Shown: positions 51,788 to 60,842 of the stretch, piece after piece
How the letters are laid out: the number at the start of each line of letters is the position of its first letter
How positions within the stretch are numbered: position 1 is the first letter of the stretch
Source of the DNA: Thermococcus zilligii AN1
GTDB lineage: Archaea > Methanobacteriota_B > Thermococci > Thermococcales > Thermococcaceae
Reading direction: 5' to 3'
Assembly (NCBI RefSeq): GCF_000258515.1
Contig: NZ_AJLF01000001.1
Span: forward strand, 248,001-312,000
DNA length: 64,000 bases
The notes under the pieces: generated by a model
The model's database searches: none
What the model was told of the DNA's origin: nothing
The model's input: the letters and a program-made list of their open reading frames with translations, nothing else
Program-made: the position numbers and the translations under genes

Positions 51788-51842
51788 GCGGATGATGAGA
51801 GCGAATTGCGCGGAGCTGTGAAGAGAAGCACCCTCTGACGCC
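51788..51842 (+). ncRNA. C/D-box sRNA candidate
   Basis: Box C ATGATGA (51792-51798), D'-like CGGA (51811-51814), C' GTGAAGA (about 51818-51824) and box D CTGA (51835-51838), with guide spaces of 12 and 10 bases. It lies in an otherwise non-coding stretch directly after the toxin-antitoxin row. Targets were not determined. Confidence 0.5.
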
Positions 51843-51924
51843 GTCCCGGGCGGGCCGTGAGGAATCCAAGACGGGATGAGCGAAGGCGATGATATACCCT
51901 ATGAGCGCCGAGCCCGTCCGGGAC
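51843..51924. repeat. GC-rich long hairpin with nested alternative stems
   Basis: GTCCCGGGCGGGC (51843-51855) pairs with GCCCGTCCGGGAC (51912-51924) as 13 bp with one G-T pair. Inside, GACGGG (51870-51875) could instead pair with CCCGTC (51913-51918), and GGCG (51885-51888) pairs with CGCC (51906-51909) around an ATGATA...ATGAG loop that resembles a kink-turn. It ends two bases from the stop of the minus-strand radical SAM gene. It may be a structured RNA or a transcription stop. Confidence 0.55.
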
Positions 51925-51925
51925 G

Positions 51926-53005
51926 TTAAATTGCCCCGACCTTCTCAAGAACCTTAGGAATCTCGGCCGGCTCAAGTGCGCTCTCGACCATGTATCCCTT
52001 CCCAACGAGTATCCTCGAGATGAGCTCATCCCTCGTGTAGCCGTCGAGCGTTTTATCGCCGTAGAACATGAGCTCCGGAAGAAGAATCAGGCCGAGGTCA
52101 ACTTCGGGGAGGCCCTCAACGGTTCTCAGGACATCTCTTCCGGTAAGAAGACCGGCCGTCCCAATGTTGCCCCCGAAGAACTCGTTCTTCACCATAACCA
52201 CAGGAATCCTCGGGAAGATCCTCCTGAGCTCCGGATAGGCCAGCTCGCCCGTGAGGATGTAAGTCGGGATTGCCGGCTCAACCTCAAAGGGCCCAAAGTC
52301 GAGCCTCAGCTCCCCGAGGAGGGCCCTGAACACCGGGGGAATGACGACCTTTATACCGGTTTCATCCCCGGCTTCCACCGCTGTCTCCTTAACGAAAACC
52401 AGCTCCTCCCTCGTGAGCGGTCTGACGTTTTTGTTGTACCTTGTCACGCCGACGGGGAACAGCCTGACCTCCGCGACCTCCATAGAGGCCAGATCCCTTA
52501 TTATCTCACCTATGTCGTCAACGTTGTAGCCCGGGGTGAGGATTATGTCCGCTATGACCCTGAAAGTTTTAGCGACCAGCGGGAGAAGGTCTATAAGCCT
52601 GCCCGCGAGCGGGCTCCTCATCAGCGCAATCCTCTTCTCCTTCTTCGTCGTGTGGACTGAAATCTGCATTTCATCGAGCCCTGCCCTGGAGAGGCTTTTG
52701 ATCCTTTCCTCGTCGAGCCCAACGTTTCCAGCGGTATCTGTAATGCGGATCCACAGCTCCGGGTAGTGCTCGCTGACGTAGGCTATCCTCTTCTCGAGCT
52801 CCCGGTCATTGAGGGTGTCGTGGAAGGAGACGCGGTAAATCATCTCCGGCGGATTCTGGCGGAGATAGCAGAAGAGGCAGTTGCTCCCGCAGGGGCCGGC
52901 CCTGCTCGACGGGGGGATGACAACTAAGTCCTCCCTCTCATCGACTCCATCGAGCCCGTACTTTGTGATCTGCCTGAGTTTGAAGTCCTCGGTGAACTCA
53001 TACAT
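51926..53005 (-). CDS. Radical SAM protein with DUF512 domain
   Basis: 359 residues from ATG 53005; an in-frame extension to 53086 crosses the palindromic TATA element and is rejected. The cluster motif [14 protein letters not shown] is intact. [29 protein letters not shown] and VSRYN-like [20 protein letters not shown], then the DUF512 C-terminal part ([12 protein letters not shown]-like [20 protein letters not shown]) mark the family. Bacterial relatives are of unknown function (some linked to GTPases). The message is likely leaderless. Confidence 0.85.
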   Translation of the reverse strand: MYEFTEDFKLRQITKYGLDGVDEREDLVVIPPSSRAGPCGSNCLFCYLRQNPPEMIYRVSFHDTLNDRELEKRIAYVSEHYPELWIRITDTAGNVGLDEERIKSLSRAGLDEMQISVHTTKKEKRIALMRSPLAGRLIDLLPLVAKTFRVIADIILTPGYNVDDIGEIIRDLASMEVAEVRLFPVGVTRYNKNVRPLTREELVFVKETAVEAGDETGIKVVIPPVFRALLGELRLDFGPFEVEPAIPTYILTGELAYPELRRIFPRIPVVMVKNEFFGGNIGTAGLLTGRDVLRTVEGLPEVDLGLILLPELMFYGDKTLDGYTRDELISRILVGKGYMVESALEPAEIPKVLEKVGAI

Positions 53006-53021
53006 GGTGGGAACTCTGGAC

Positions 53022-53037
53022 AGGCTTTTAAAAGCTT
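53022..53037. promoter_or_regulatory. Palindromic TATA element shared by divergent genes
   Basis: GCTTTTAAAAGC is self-complementary and lies about 25 bases from the radical SAM start on one side and about 33 from the Fap7-like start on the other, so it can serve both directions. Confidence 0.5.
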
Positions 53038-53063
53038 GAGGGTGATAAAGGGGAGGTGATGGC

Positions 53064-53597
53064 ATGATCATAGCGGTAACCGGCACGCCGGGAGTTGGAA
53101 AGACAACCGTTTCAAGGCTTTTAGCTGAAAAGCTCGGCTATGAGTACGTAAATCTCAGGGACTACGCGGTTGAGAAGGGAATCGGTGAGATGAAGGGGGA
53201 TGAGCTCGAGGTTGAGGTGGACGAGCTGGCCTACAACTTCGAGCGGGACTTCGCCGGAAGAGATGCCGTCGTCGACGGGCACCTGAGCCACTTCCTCAGG
53301 GCCGACCTCGTGGTTGTTCTGCGCGCCCATCCCAGGCTGATAGGCGAGAGGCTAAAGGAGAGGGGCTATTCGAGGGAGAAGGTCGGGGAAAACGTCGAGG
53401 CTGAGCTCGTTGATGTCATCCTCGTGGAGGCCCTTGAGGAAAACGAGAACGTAATCGAGGTTGATACAACTGGGAAAACCCCGGAGGAAGTCGCTGAGGA
53501 GATCCTCGGGCTCATCGGGGGGGGCGTTAAGAGAAGGGTCGGCGTCGTTGACTGGAGCGAGGTTTACGACGAGGTTATTCCCTATCTACGTCTTTGA
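53064..53597 (+). CDS. Fap7/AK6-type adenylate kinase, ribosome maturation factor
   Basis: 177 residues. P-loop [54 protein letters not shown]. It matches the Fap7/AK6 family, whose members have adenylate kinase/ATPase activity and act with uS11 in late small-subunit maturation. GGAGGTGATGG precedes ATG 53064. Its 3' end overlaps the convergent Nob1 gene by 16 bases. Confidence 0.9.
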   Translation: MIIAVTGTPGVGKTTVSRLLAEKLGYEYVNLRDYAVEKGIGEMKGDELEVEVDELAYNFERDFAGRDAVVDGHLSHFLRADLVVVLRAHPRLIGERLKERGYSREKVGENVEAELVDVILVEALEENENVIEVDTTGKTPEEVAEEILGLIGGGVKRRVGVVDWSEVYDEVIPYLRL

Positions 53598-54076
53598 TGA
53601 CCTTTTTTCGGGATCAGCCTCACGGGGCTTCCGCAGTCGGGGCAGAACCCCTCGGGAGGCATCTCCCCAAATTTTTTCCCGCAACCTATGCAGACGTAGT
53701 TCCAGCGGATTGTCCTTTTTATGCCCCGCTTTAGCGTTCTGAACTCTATGCCGAGGGTTCTGGCTACGTTCTGGAGGTTGTAGTCGTCGGTGAAGAGGAC
53801 GCCGTTAAGCTCGTAAGCTAAGGCGAGAACCTCTATATCAGCCTCGCTCAGCTCGCTCAGCTCGCCCGTCCTCCTCGCGGCGTCTTTGATGGCCTCCATG
53901 CTCCCCTTCGAGGGGGCCAGAACCCTGACCTTGCCCGCGCTGATCAGGCCTTCTAAGAACAGCCTCGACTCGGGGTCCTTCACCTCTTCAGCGACCTTTG
54001 GCGTGGTTACGCCTTCCACGTCAACGCCCTGGATGAATATCGCCGCGTCGATCACCCTAACTTTTTCCTCTTTCAT
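53582..54076 (-). CDS. nob1: Nob1-like PIN endonuclease with zinc ribbon
   Basis: 164 residues from ATG 54076. PIN domain: [13 protein letters not shown] (Asp), PKVAEEVKD (Glu), [17 protein letters not shown] and [12 protein letters not shown] (acidic). Zinc ribbon [20 protein letters not shown] at the C terminus. Nob1 cuts the 3' end of 16S/18S pre-rRNA. It lies tail-to-tail with the Fap7-like gene, so two factors of the same maturation step are neighbours. Confidence 0.9.
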   Translation of the reverse strand: MKEEKVRVIDAAIFIQGVDVEGVTTPKVAEEVKDPESRLFLEGLISAGKVRVLAPSKGSMEAIKDAARRTGELSELSEADIEVLALAYELNGVLFTDDYNLQNVARTLGIEFRTLKRGIKRTIRWNYVCIGCGKKFGEMPPEGFCPDCGSPVRLIPKKGHQRRR

Positions 54077-54134
54077 GGCCTCCAGTTGGGGAAACCCTTT
54101 TTTAGATTTCCGTCGAAAGGGGAGCGGTGGGAAC

Positions 54135-54902
54135 ATGAAGGTTGACCTCAACTCTGATCTGGGGGAGAGCTTTGGGAGGTACAGGCTCGGCCTCGATGAG
54201 GAGGTTATGAAGTACATAAGCTCGGCCAACGTCGCCACCGGCTGGCACGCGGGGGATCCCCTCGTCATGAGGAACACCGTAAGGCTCGCGAAGGAGAAGG
54301 GCGTGGCCGTCGGAGCACACCCCGGCTATCCAGATTTGCTCGGCTTCGGGAGGAGATACATGGAGCTTTCTCCGGAGGAAGCGAGGAACTACACCCTCTA
54401 CCAGATCGGGGCACTTTACGCCTTTGCCAGAGCGGAAGGCCTCGAGTTACAGCACGTCAAGCCGCATGGTGCCCTTTACAACGCCTTAGCAAAGGAGGAA
54501 GAGCTCGCGAGGGCGGTCATTGAGGGGATAGCCGACTTCGACAGAAGGCTCATCTTCGTGACGCTTTCCGGCTCAAAGCCTGCTGAGATAGCGGAGGAGA
54601 TGGGGGTAAAAGCGGCCCACGAGGTCTTTGCCGACAGGGCCTACAACCCGGACGGAACGCTGGTTTCACGCTCGAAACCGGAGGCGGTGATACATGACAA
54701 AGACGAGATAGCCGAGCGCGTGGTTTCCATGGTCAGGGACGGCGGAGTTAAGGCGATAAACGGCGAGTGGGTGGAGCTCAAAGTCGACACAATCTGCCTC
54801 CACGGGGACAATCCTAAGGCCGTGGAGATAGCGGCCCACGTGAGGAGGGCACTCGAAGAGGAGGGAGTGAGGATAGTGCCGATGAGGGAGGTAGTCCGTT
54901 AG
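54135..54902 (+). CDS. pxpA: 5-Oxoprolinase subunit A (LamB/YcsF family)
   Basis: 255 residues from ATG 54135; the long upstream in-frame extension is antisense to nob1. [65 protein letters not shown] and [20 protein letters not shown] are the PxpA landmarks. With PxpB and PxpC it hydrolyses 5-oxoproline (pyroglutamate) to glutamate with ATP. Normally next to pxpB; here a VapBC pair lies between. Confidence 0.93.
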   Translation: MKVDLNSDLGESFGRYRLGLDEEVMKYISSANVATGWHAGDPLVMRNTVRLAKEKGVAVGAHPGYPDLLGFGRRYMELSPEEARNYTLYQIGALYAFARAEGLELQHVKPHGALYNALAKEEELARAVIEGIADFDRRLIFVTLSGSKPAEIAEEMGVKAAHEVFADRAYNPDGTLVSRSKPEAVIHDKDEIAERVVSMVRDGGVKAINGEWVELKVDTICLHGDNPKAVEIAAHVRRALEEEGVRIVPMREVVR

Positions 54903-54940
54903 GTTTTAAGGCCAGATTACTAAGTAAGTGCGGTGGGAGT

Positions 54941-55138
54941 ATGGGGGTTGTGGAGGCGATTTACGAGAACGGGGTTTTCAAGCCGCTGAAGAAGCTCAAC
55001 CTTCCTGAGAAGAGGAAGGTGAAGCTGATAATCCTGGACGAGTTCATCAGAGACCTAGACGATGCCTTTGGGATACTGGAGGCGGACATAGATTTAGAGA
55101 AGCTCAGGAAGGAGTGGGACAGGGATGTATCTCCTTGA
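54941..55138 (+). CDS. DUF104 (AF2212-like) antitoxin
   Basis: 65 residues. VVEAIYENGVFKPLKKLNLP followed by EKRKVKLIIL is the typical DUF104/AF2212 beta-strand start, and the C terminus is an acidic helix. Such proteins are VapB-type antitoxins. ATG 54941 has GGTGGGAG upstream and follows pxpA by 38 bases. It overlaps the PIN gene start by 14 bases. Confidence 0.88.
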   Translation: MGVVEAIYENGVFKPLKKLNLPEKRKVKLIILDEFIRDLDDAFGILEADIDLEKLRKEWDRDVSP

Positions 55139-55502
55139 TACCGACGTTCTGATTGACGTTCTCAGGGGTGTTGAGGGGGCCAGAGAATTTTTGATAGAAA
55201 TCGTGGAGAGAGGGGCATTTATCTCCACCGTTACGATAGCGGAGCTGTTCTCAGGCAGGGAGACGAGAGATCCAATTAAGAAGGAGAAGATAACGAGGCT
55301 TCTTGGCCACTTTGAGGCCCTGCCGGTAACTCCTGAGGTGGCAATGCTCGCGGGAGAGATCAGAAGGGACTACCAAGTGTCACTGGGAGATGCGATCATA
55401 GCCGCCACTGCGGCTGTTCATGGGCTTACAGTTGTCACTGGAAACACCAGGCACTTCGCAGGGGTTGAAGGCGTTTCCGTACTAAAGCCCCCGTACCGGT
55501 GA
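55125..55502 (+). CDS. VapC-type PIN-domain toxin
   Basis: 125 residues. MYLLDTDVLIDVLRG (Asp6), TIAELFSGRE (Glu), YQVSLGDAIIAATAAVHGLT (Asp) and VVTGNTRHFAGVEGVSVLKP form the PIN fold. The last motif has Asn in place of the usual acidic residue (TGNTRHF), a common variant. Its stop codon overlaps the possible GTG start of pxpB, so it is inserted without gap in the pxp operon. Confidence 0.9.
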   Translation: MYLLDTDVLIDVLRGVEGAREFLIEIVERGAFISTVTIAELFSGRETRDPIKKEKITRLLGHFEALPVTPEVAMLAGEIRRDYQVSLGDAIIAATAAVHGLTVVTGNTRHFAGVEGVSVLKPPYR

Positions 55503-55507
55503 ACCCC

Positions 55508-56203
55508 ATGAGGCCCGAAATAAAGCCTGCGGGCGACTCTGCCCTCCTCATATCCTTCGGTGAGGCCATAGACGGGGAGGTAAACGCCAGGGTTCACTCG
55601 ATAGCGAGGGCGATAGAAAAGGCGGGCTTTGAATGGCTGGTTGAGGTGGTCCCGGCTTACTCCTCGCTCCTTGTGATCTACGACCCCCTCAAAGTCACCT
55701 GCGCCGGAGTTGAGGCCTCGATAGGGCCCCTGCTGGATACAAAGGGCGAGACCTCCGGGGGCAGGCTCGTTGAAATACCCGTGGTCTACGGCTCTTCCTA
55801 CGGGCCGGACATCGGGTTTGTTGCCGGGCACAGCGGCCTCACCGTTGACGACGTCATTGAAATCCATTCGAGGCCGGTCTATCTCGTTTACTTCCTCGGC
55901 TTCCTTCCCGGCTTCGCTTACCTCGGCGGAATGGATAAGAGAATAGCAACGCCCCGTCTGGAAAAACCCCGCCTGAAAGTTCCCGCCGGTTCGGTTGGCA
56001 TAGCGGGAAAGCAGACTGGCGTTTACCCTCTCGAAAGTCCGGGCGGCTGGCGGTTAATAGGGAGGACGCCGTTGAGGCTTTTTAACCCCACAAAAGAGCC
56101 CCCAACCCTTCTCCGGCCGGGTGACAGGGTGAAGTTCGTGCCGATAGACGAGGGCGAGTTCAGGGAGTTATACGCGGAAGAATGGGGTGAAGGCGTTGAT
56201 TGA
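55508..56203 (+). CDS. pxpB: 5-Oxoprolinase subunit B (KipI-like)
   Basis: 231 residues from ATG 55508 with GGTGA upstream; GTG 55499, overlapping the vapC stop, is possible too. IKPAGDSALLISFGEAIDGE, VHSIARAI, VVPAYSSLLVIYDP, YFLGFLPGFAYLGGMDKRIA and PAGSVGIAGKQTGVYPLESP are the PxpB/KipI landmarks. It overlaps pxpC by 17 bases. Confidence 0.93.
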   Translation: MRPEIKPAGDSALLISFGEAIDGEVNARVHSIARAIEKAGFEWLVEVVPAYSSLLVIYDPLKVTCAGVEASIGPLLDTKGETSGGRLVEIPVVYGSSYGPDIGFVAGHSGLTVDDVIEIHSRPVYLVYFLGFLPGFAYLGGMDKRIATPRLEKPRLKVPAGSVGIAGKQTGVYPLESPGGWRLIGRTPLRLFNPTKEPPTLLRPGDRVKFVPIDEGEFRELYAEEWGEGVD

Positions 56204-57197
56204 GCTCCTCAGGGTTCCCTCCCTTCTGACGGTCCAGGATTCCGGCAGGGAAGGCTACAGAAAGCTCGGAGTTCCAGTCTCTGGTTACATGGATGACTAT
56301 TCGGCGAGGATAGCCAACTACCTCGTCGGAAACCCCGGAAACAGCCCGCTCCTTGAGTTCCTCCTCGCAGGGCCGACGCTGAGGTTCAACGCCTCCTCCG
56401 TCTTTGCCACCGCCGGTGATGTCGACGTCAGGCTCAACGAGGTTCCAATAGAGCCCTGGGAGAGCCACTGGGCGAAGAGGGGCGACGTTCTTGAGGTGGG
56501 AACTTTAAGGAGCGGCCTCTACGGCTACATAGCCTTCGCGGGCGGAATAAAGCGCGAGAGGCTTTTGGGGAGTTGCTCTGCTTACCCGAGGGCGAACCTC
56601 GGAAGGCCGCTGAAGGCTGGGGATACGCTCAGCCCGGGTTATGCAGTCCTAACAGGTAGGGAGGGGCGCCATCTTCCCGGGGAGCTCAGACCGGATTATT
56701 CGGACAATAGGAGAGAAATAAAGGTCGTCCTCGGGCCGAACCTCGAGCACTTTACCGGGGAAGGCGTTGAGACGTTTCTGAGCGAGACGTACACCGTAAC
56801 CCCCGAGTCCGACAGGATGGGCTACCGCCTGGACGGGCCGGCAATAGGGCACTCTTCTCTGGGAGCCGATATCGTGACCGAGCCCCTCGTACCCGGGGCC
56901 GTCCAGGTTCCAGCGGATGGAAGGCCGATAGTTATGATGCGCGACGCTCAGACAACCGGTGGATACGCAAAGGTGGCGACGGTGATAAGCGCTGATCTGC
57001 ACCTCTTAGCCCAGAGCAGGCCGGGGACGGGAGTGCGCTTTAGAGCGGTAACCGTTGAGGAAGCCTTAGAAATCCTGAGGGGGCGCGAGAAGACGCTGGG
57101 AGCTATAGAGGCCTTTTTGGAGGGGGAGATGAGGGCTTACAAAGTGAAGGCGGGAGAAAAAGAGTTCACGGCCTTCGCGGGAAAGGTTAAATATTGA
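56187..57197 (+). CDS. pxpC: 5-Oxoprolinase subunit C (KipA-like)
   Basis: 336 residues from GTG 56187. LLTVQDSGREGYRKLGVPVS, GYMDDYSARIANYLVGNPGN, YIAFAGGIKRERLLGSCSAY and MMRDAQTTGGYAKVATVISA identify the PxpC/biotin-dependent-carboxylase-like subunit. It forms the catalytic complex with PxpB and PxpA. Confidence 0.93.
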   Translation: MKALIELLRVPSLLTVQDSGREGYRKLGVPVSGYMDDYSARIANYLVGNPGNSPLLEFLLAGPTLRFNASSVFATAGDVDVRLNEVPIEPWESHWAKRGDVLEVGTLRSGLYGYIAFAGGIKRERLLGSCSAYPRANLGRPLKAGDTLSPGYAVLTGREGRHLPGELRPDYSDNRREIKVVLGPNLEHFTGEGVETFLSETYTVTPESDRMGYRLDGPAIGHSSLGADIVTEPLVPGAVQVPADGRPIVMMRDAQTTGGYAKVATVISADLHLLAQSRPGTGVRFRAVTVEEALEILRGREKTLGAIEAFLEGEMRAYKVKAGEKEFTAFAGKVKY

Positions 57198-57224
57198 TAG
57201 CACCCTCTTAGCCCGGGTGAGGAG

Positions 57225-57968
57225 ATGGGGATAAAGGCTATCTCGCTCGACATAGACGGCACGATAACTTACAGGGATAGAACCCTGAGCGTAGAAGCCC
57301 TCGAGGCCATAAGGCTCGCCGAAAGGCTCGGCATTCCGGTCATGCTCGTCACGGGCAATTCCGTCCCCTTTGCGGAGGCTGCTTCCGTGTTAATCGGCAC
57401 GAGCGGGCCGGTTATAGCTGAAGATGGCGGCGCGCTCTCCCTCAAGGGTGGAGGGACAAGGAGAAGGGTTTTTCTCACCGACATGGACGAGGAGTGGATA
57501 CTCTGGAGCGAGCTCAAAAGGCGCTATCCCGGGGCGGAGCTGAGCTATTCGATGCCGGAGAGGAAGGCCGGCCTCGTGATAACCCGGGGAGTCCCCGTGG
57601 AGGCGGTGAGGGAGATTATAGGGGAGCTCGGGCTGGATTTAATCGCGGTGGATTCCGGCTTTGCGATACACATCAAGAAGCCCTGGATAAACAAGGGCAC
57701 CGGCATAGAGAAGGCCTGCGAGTTTTTGGGGATAAGCCCGAAGGAGGTTGCCCACGTTGGGGATGGGGAGAACGACCTCGATGCCTTCCGCGTCGTTGGC
57801 TACCGCGTTGCCATAGCCCAGGCCCCCGAAAGTTTGAAGGAGAAGGCCGACTACATAACGAAAAAGCCCTACGGCGACGGCGGTGCCGAGGCAATACTGC
57901 ACATCCTGAGGAAGTTCGGCTACCTCGGTGAGGGTGACAACCAGGAGGGTGAAGATGTTGAGGAGTAA
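57225..57968 (+). CDS. Phosphoglycolate phosphatase, archaeal HAD type
   Basis: 247 residues. The HAD nucleophile motif [24 protein letters not shown] (motif II), [16 protein letters not shown] (Lys, motif III) and [20 protein letters not shown] (motif IV) are complete. The C2 cap and length match the archaeal phosphoglycolate phosphatase (TA0175 type). GGTGAGGAG precedes ATG 57225. It lies 27 bases after pxpC and may be cotranscribed, though no pathway link is clear. Confidence 0.9.
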   Translation: MGIKAISLDIDGTITYRDRTLSVEALEAIRLAERLGIPVMLVTGNSVPFAEAASVLIGTSGPVIAEDGGALSLKGGGTRRRVFLTDMDEEWILWSELKRRYPGAELSYSMPERKAGLVITRGVPVEAVREIIGELGLDLIAVDSGFAIHIKKPWINKGTGIEKACEFLGISPKEVAHVGDGENDLDAFRVVGYRVAIAQAPESLKEKADYITKKPYGDGGAEAILHILRKFGYLGEGDNQEGEDVEE

Positions 57969-57974
57969 CGTCCT

Positions 57975-59129
57975 CTATCCTCTCAAAAACTTGAAGGCCA
58001 GGGCAACTTCCATCGCCGTGCCGAGGTGGAGAACCTCCTCATCGACGTCGAACTTCGGATGGTGGTGCGGGTAGATTATCCCCTTCTCCTCGTTCCTGAT
58101 TCCCAGGGCAAGGAAAGCTCCTGGAACCTTCTGGAGGTAGAAGGCGAAGTCCTCAGCGCCCATGGTCGGGGGGACGTCGCCGTATTTGAGGCCGTACTTC
58201 TCCGCCACTTTCCTCGCGAAATCGACCATTTCCCTGGAGTTTATCGTCGGCGGAGTTAGCTCCTCTATGCTGAGCTCATATTTAGCCCCATGGGCCTTTG
58301 TCACGCCTTCCAGAACCTCGCGCATCCTTCTTTGAATCAGCCCGCCGATTTCGGGCTTGAAGAAGCGGAAGGTGCCCTTGAACTCGACCTCCCCCGGGAT
58401 GACGTTGAAAGCCTTTCCCCCGTGCACGCTCGTGACGCTGACGACTCCCGTCTCTATAGGCGGGACGTTCCTGCTCACGATGGTCTGGAAGGCCATGATA
58501 GCCTCCGCCATTATTGGGATTGGGTCAACCGTCTCGTGGGGAGAAGCGCCGTGGCCGCCCTTTCCGATTATCTTTCCGCCGAATATCCCCGCCCCTGCCA
58601 AGAAGGGGCCGTCCCTTATCCCTATCACCCCGCCCGGCAGTTCCATCCAGACGTGGAAGCCGAAGATGGCGTTGACCCCCTCCAAAGCTCCCCCCTCGAT
58701 CATCTTAACGGCCCCATTGCCCCCTTCTTCAGCGGGCTGGAAGATCAGCCTTACCCTGCCGTTGAGTTCTTCTCTATGCTCGGCGATTATCTTTGCCGCC
58801 CCCAAAAGCATCGCGGTGTGGGCATCGTGGCCGCAGGCGTGCATTTTGCCGGGGATTTTCGATTTGTAGGGGACGTCGCTCTCCTCCTGGACTGGCAGGG
58901 CGTCCATGTCGGCGCGGAGGGCCACCGTCTTCTCACCCTCCCCAATGTCTGCTATAATCCCTGTTCCGACGCGCCTGATTGAGTAACCCCACCCGCGCAG
59001 GTGTTCTTCAACAACTTTCGAGGTTCTCTCTTCTTCATAGCCCAGCTCCGGGTGCATGTGGAAGTCCCTGCGCCAGGCTATAATCTCCTTTTCAATCCTC
59101 TTAGCCTCAGAGAGCGGGTTGAAGTCCAT
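57975..59129 (-). CDS. M20 amidohydrolase / carboxypeptidase
   Basis: 384 residues from ATG 59129 with GGTGGTGGT upstream. WRRDFHMHPELGYEEERTSK; RADMDALPVQEE; HACGHDAHTAMLLGA (metal ligand His-Asp); PAEEGGNGAVKMIEGG (catalytic Glu pair); HGGKAFNVIPGEVEFKGTFR; and TMGAEDFAFY mark the M20D family. Related Thermococcus/Pyrococcus enzymes act as aminoacylase or carboxypeptidase. It follows the DUF2095 gene by 52 bases. Confidence 0.92.
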   Translation of the reverse strand: MDFNPLSEAKRIEKEIIAWRRDFHMHPELGYEEERTSKVVEEHLRGWGYSIRRVGTGIIADIGEGEKTVALRADMDALPVQEESDVPYKSKIPGKMHACGHDAHTAMLLGAAKIIAEHREELNGRVRLIFQPAEEGGNGAVKMIEGGALEGVNAIFGFHVWMELPGGVIGIRDGPFLAGAGIFGGKIIGKGGHGASPHETVDPIPIMAEAIMAFQTIVSRNVPPIETGVVSVTSVHGGKAFNVIPGEVEFKGTFRFFKPEIGGLIQRRMREVLEGVTKAHGAKYELSIEELTPPTINSREMVDFARKVAEKYGLKYGDVPPTMGAEDFAFYLQKVPGAFLALGIRNEEKGIIYPHHHPKFDVDEEVLHLGTAMEVALAFKFLRG

Positions 59130-59181
59130 ACCACCACCTGAGAGGGGTGGGAGGAGGTGGATATTACCTTTTCGCTTGATG

Positions 59182-59580
59182 TCAGTGCCTCCCGTGCCTC
59201 TCGTACCAGCCCCATTCCTTTTTGGGGCCAAAAGCCCTGACCCCCTTCTTCGCCAGCGTGATCCTGAGGTCTTTTGCCATCTCAGGCGTTATCTCCCCCC
59301 TTTTCTCCATCCAGTTGATTATCTCCAGGGCCTCCTCGTCGGTCTCGCAGCGCCGGAGAAAGTCTATAACCGTTGGGTTATAGCCTGAAAAATCCTGAAG
59401 TTCAGGTTCTTCCTCTTCAAGGGCCTCTTCCTCCGAGGTGCGGTATGCTTTTATTTGCAGTTCTGCACCCTCTTCAAGCTCCTTCGCCAGCGCCGGGAAG
59501 TTTCTTTCGAACTCCTCTCTGTCGTACTCCTGCCAGGCGAAGTCTTCTACAGGCCGCTTCTTTTTCTTTTCCTCCGCCAT
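59182..59580 (-). CDS. DUF2095 family protein
   Basis: 132 residues. A basic start (MAEEKKKKRPVEDFAWQEYD) is followed by FERNFPALAKELEEGA and FSGYNPTVIDFLRRCETDEE, with a C terminus ITLAKKGVRAFGPKKEWGWY. It matches DUF2095, an archaeal family of unknown function. ATG 59580 with GGTGTAAGGA upstream. Likely first in an operon with the M20 enzyme. Confidence 0.82.
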   Translation of the reverse strand: MAEEKKKKRPVEDFAWQEYDREEFERNFPALAKELEEGAELQIKAYRTSEEEALEEEEPELQDFSGYNPTVIDFLRRCETDEEALEIINWMEKRGEITPEMAKDLRITLAKKGVRAFGPKKEWGWYERHGRH

Positions 59581-59640
59581 TCCTTACACCGATCCCGGTT
59601 GGGGTTAAGGGTTTATAAACGGTTGGCCGCAGGGGCATCC

Positions 59641-60084
59641 ATGAAGGGTTCCTACCTCCTCGTGATACGGCTTGATGGTGACAGGAAAATAAAAACGAAG
59701 GCCAGGGAGTTCCCCCTGAAGAAAGGCTACTACGTATACGTTGGTTCGGCCATGAACTCCCTCGAAAAGAGGGTCAGGCGGCACTTCTCAAAGGAAAAGC
59801 GGCCCCACTGGCACATAGACTATCTCCTCATGGAGGCCGAGCTTTTGAGGGCTTATCTAATCCCGAGCGGGGAAAGGCTTGAGGAGAAGCTGTCCCTTGA
59901 AGTGGCAAAGCACGGCGAGCCGGTTGGGGGCTTCGGCGCCGGCGACGTTAAGGTTAGTGCCAACCTCTACCGGTTTGAGGGGGAACCGGACGGGGTTTTA
60001 GTGGGGATCCTGGGGGAGCTTGGCCTGGGGTGGAAAAGCGTTAAAAGTGAGGAGGAAATTAGGGAGTTCGGTGAAAGAAAATGA
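59641..60084 (+). CDS. GIY-YIG (DUF123) family protein
   Basis: 147 residues from ATG 59641; an in-frame extension upstream is antisense to the DUF2095 gene. GSYLLVIRLDGDRKI, KKGYYVYVGSAMNSLEKRVR (GxY...YVG of GIY-YIG), RHFSKEKRPHWHIDYLLMEA and VGGFGAGDVKVSANLYRF match DUF123. These are small nuclease-like proteins; activity unproven in archaea. The stop overlaps the next start (ATGA). Confidence 0.88.
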   Translation: MKGSYLLVIRLDGDRKIKTKAREFPLKKGYYVYVGSAMNSLEKRVRRHFSKEKRPHWHIDYLLMEAELLRAYLIPSGERLEEKLSLEVAKHGEPVGGFGAGDVKVSANLYRFEGEPDGVLVGILGELGLGWKSVKSEEEIREFGERK

Positions 60085-60842
60085 AGCTTCAGCTCGGGAA
60101 GGTCGAGTCCTACATCCACGAAAAACTCACGAAAGAAAAGCTCCACTTCGTTCTGCTGGATCCTGACGATGTTCCTCCCGAAACCGCCGGGAGGATAGCG
60201 GAGATGGGCGAGGAAATCGGCGTTGACGCGATGATGATAGGCGGCTCCACGGGAGCAGAGGGGGAGGTCCTTGACGGCGTCGTTAAAGCTATTAAGGAGT
60301 CCTCGTCGTTACCGGCGATACTCTTCCCCGGCTCCCACGGGGGGATAAGCAGGTACGCAGATGCCATATTCTTCATGAGCCTGCTCAACTCGCGCAACCC
60401 CTTCTTCATAACGGGCTCCCAGGCGTTGGGGGCGTTCACAGTCAAGCGCTACGGCATAGAGCCCATTCCGATGGCCTACATCATCGTCGAGCCCGGTGAA
60501 ACCGTTGGCTGGGTTGGGGATGCAAAGCCAATCCCGAGGCACAAGCCGAAGATAGCGGCCGCCTATGCTTTGGCGGGCCAGTACCTTGGGATGAGGCTCG
60601 TTTACCTGGAAGCGGGGAGCGGCGCTCCCCAGCCGGTTCCGCCGGAGATGATTGGTCTGGTTAAGCGCGTTATCGATGTCCCCCTTATAGTCGGAGGGGG
60701 CATAAGAACCGAAGAACAGGCCAGAACCGCCGTTGAGGCTGGCGCCGACATAGTGGTAACGGGGACGGCAATAGAGAAGGCAGGTTCCCTTGAGAAGGCC
60801 AGGGAAAAACTCGAGGAACTGAACAGGGGAATAAAGGGATGA
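60081..60842 (+). CDS. (S)-3-O-geranylgeranylglyceryl phosphate synthase
   Basis: 253 residues. FVLLDPDDVPPETAGRIAEM, MIGGSTGAEGEVLDGVVKAI, LFPGSHGGISRYADAIFFMS, YLEAGSGAPQPVPPEMI and VPLIVGGGIRTEEQARTAVE are the PcrB-type TIM-barrel signatures of GGGP synthase. It makes the first ether bond of archaeal membrane lipids from sn-glycerol-1-phosphate and GGPP. Its start overlaps the GIY-YIG gene. Confidence 0.95.
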   Translation: MKLQLGKVESYIHEKLTKEKLHFVLLDPDDVPPETAGRIAEMGEEIGVDAMMIGGSTGAEGEVLDGVVKAIKESSSLPAILFPGSHGGISRYADAIFFMSLLNSRNPFFITGSQALGAFTVKRYGIEPIPMAYIIVEPGETVGWVGDAKPIPRHKPKIAAAYALAGQYLGMRLVYLEAGSGAPQPVPPEMIGLVKRVIDVPLIVGGGIRTEEQARTAVEAGADIVVTGTAIEKAGSLEKAREKLEELNRGIKG

